Assembly (NCBI GenBank): GCA_958448375.1
Contig: CAUDDU010000008.1
Location: 1-13,410, forward strand
Direction of reading: 5' to 3'
DNA length: 13,410 nt
From: an uncultured Collinsella sp.
Lineage (GTDB): Bacteria; Actinomycetota; Coriobacteriia; Coriobacteriales; Coriobacteriaceae
Below, one piece after another: positions 12,419 through 13,410 of this stretch; the first letter of the stretch is position 1; every line of letters starts with the position of its first letter. The notes under the pieces were generated by a model, which had not been told where the DNA came from, ran no database searches, and saw only the letters and a list, made by a program, of their open reading frames with translations. Both the position numbers and the translations under genes were made by a program.

Positions 12419-13372
12419 ATGGAACCTAAGCAGTACTACATCGGCATCGACGTCGGCGGCACTTCGGTTAAGGAGGGCCTGTTCGACGAGGACGGCAACC
12501 TGCTTGCCAAGGCCAGCGTGCCCACGCCTCCTATCGTTGACGCTGCGGGCTTTGCCGCGGTGACCGAGGCTATCGACCAGGTGGTCGCCAAGGCACAGAT
12601 TCCGCGTGCCTTTGTGGCGGGCATTGGCCTGGCCGTTCCGTGTCCCATCCCGGCGTCGGGCGATGCCAAGGTCAAGGCCAACATTGCCATTAACCTGCCC
12701 GAGCTGAGGGTCGCCATTCAGGAGCACTGCCCCGATGCGGTCGTTAAGTATGAGAACGATGCCAACGCCGCTGCCATGGGCGAGGCCTGGCTCGGTTCTG
12801 CCAAGGGCGTGCAGAACGTGGTGATGGTCACCATCGGTACCGGTGTGGGCGGCGGCGTTATCGTTAACGGCGACGTGGTATCGGGCGTTGTGGGTGCCGG
12901 CGGCGAGATTGGCCACATGTGCCTGAACCCGGCTGAGGAGCGCACCTGCGGCTGCGGCGGCCATGGTCACCTGGAGCAGTATTCCAGCGCCACCGGCGTG
13001 GTGAGCAACTACCTTGCCGAGTGCAAGAAGGCGGGCGTCGACCCCATCGAGCTCACCGGCCCCTCCGATTCCAAGGACGTGTTCCAGGCCTGCCGCGAGG
13101 GCGACAAGCTCGCGCTGGCCGCGGCCGATACCATGGCCGACTACCTTGGCCGCGCCCTGGCGCTTATCGCCAACGTGGTCGACCCCGAGATGTTCCTGAT
13201 CGGTGGCGGCGCGTCCGCTTCGGCCGATGTCTACCTCGACAAGGTCCGCGAGCATTTTAAGCAATACGCGCTTTCTGCCTCGCGCGAGACGCCCATTAAG
13301 GTCGCTTCGCTCGGAAACGACGCCGGTATCATCGGCGCCGCCTACGTAGCCCTGCGCGCCGCCGGCAAATAG
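12419..13372 (+). CDS. ROK family sugar kinase, probable glucokinase
   Basis: 317 residues, standard ROK kinase length. It phosphorylates a hexose (glucose most likely) with ATP in the cytoplasm. The phosphate-1 loop is GIDVGGTSVKEGLFDEDG (9-26). Catalytic base Asp114 is in YENDANAAAMGE. The ROK signature TIGTGVGGGVIVNGDVVSG (138-156) leads to Glu163 and His166 in GGEIGHM. The zinc-site segment TCGCGGHGHLEQ (176-187) keeps Cys177 and Cys179, but the third Cys of C-x-C-G-x-x-G-C-x-E is His184. FLIGGGAS (259-266) is the adenosine loop. ATG 12419 has AAAGG 9 nt upstream; ATG 12392 in frame would add nine residues and lacks a good site. With manA it supplies hexose phosphates, and GntR may control both. 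Fructokinase or another hexose kinase remains possible. Confidence 0.9.
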   Translation: MEPKQYYIGIDVGGTSVKEGLFDEDGNLLAKASVPTPPIVDAAGFAAVTEAIDQVVAKAQIPRAFVAGIGLAVPCPIPASGDAKVKANIAINLPELRVAIQEHCPDAVVKYENDANAAAMGEAWLGSAKGVQNVVMVTIGTGVGGGVIVNGDVVSGVVGAGGEIGHMCLNPAEERTCGCGGHGHLEQYSSATGVVSNYLAECKKAGVDPIELTGPSDSKDVFQACREGDKLALAAADTMADYLGRALALIANVVDPEMFLIGGGASASADVYLDKVREHFKQYALSASRETPIKVASLGNDAGIIGAAYVALRAAGK

Positions 13373-13378
13373 CTGGTG

Positions 13379-13394
13379 CAAAGTAACCTGTCCC
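13379..13394 (+). repeat. AACCTGTCCC repeat, copy 2
   Basis: GCAAAGTAACCTGTCCC starts just after the ROK kinase stop and shares CAAA-N-AACCTGTCCC with the copy at 12333-12349. The two copies bracket the kinase gene in the same orientation. The window ends 16 bp later. Confidence 0.4.
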
Positions 13395-13410
13395 CCGTGC
13401 CTACCCCAAA

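Noticed and set aside
12296..13381. 361-residue minus-strand frame over the ROK kinase
   Set aside because: A shadow of a gene with clear ROK motifs.
1..13410. CRISPR array, tRNA/rRNA, prophage or insertion sequence
   Set aside because: No regularly spaced repeats, cloverleaf, integrase or transposase sequence was seen on either strand.

Overview
The window is high-GC, densely packed bacterial DNA. Gene order, codon use and the look of the proteins suggest a gut actinobacterium of the Coriobacteriia, most likely Collinsella. That assignment is inferred from protein resemblance; no 16S or other marker gene is present. I see no mobile element, CRISPR array, tRNA or rRNA.

Layout, left to right. 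(1) A PucR-type regulator on the minus strand (766 down to the window edge, C-terminus cut off). It is divergent from a two-gene plus-strand operon: an ornithine cyclodeaminase/mu-crystallin family reductase (984-2015) and a fold-type I PLP aminotransferase (2040-3170), closed by a strong terminator. (2) A two-component pair: an OmpR-type response regulator (3341-4012) and a short two-helix histidine kinase of the Bce/intramembrane-sensing type (4022-5065). (3) A universal stress protein on the minus strand (5269-5706), divergent from undecaprenyl-diphosphatase uppP (5955-6929, probable TTG start). (4) A PcrA/UvrD helicase with extra linkers (7228-10128). (5) A carbohydrate block: a minus-strand gntR-manA pair (HutC-type regulator 12136-11417, phosphomannose isomerase 11342-10410), divergent from a ROK sugar kinase (12419-13372).

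Likely functions. The first operon looks like a small amino-acid pathway: the aminotransferase could make a cyclising keto acid and the reductase could reduce the ketimine, as in the plant ALD1/SARD4 pipecolate pair. The kinase/regulator pair and uppP both point to lipid II cycle or antimicrobial-peptide stress. manA and the ROK kinase feed hexoses into glycolysis, probably under the GntR/UTRA regulator between them.

The most unusual non-coding signal is a set of long imperfect palindromes (about 90-130 bp) placed 7-15 bp after stop codons: after usp (5165-5255), uppP (6945-7044) and pcrA (10136-10265). In each, the odd pair identified in its matched stems is a G-U wobble only in RNA of the upstream gene's strand, which argues that they act as 3'-UTR RNA structures. 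Two other structures stand out: a 38-bp palindrome just before the response-regulator gene, and a terminator-like hairpin with two alternative left arms 54 bp ahead of the ROK kinase.
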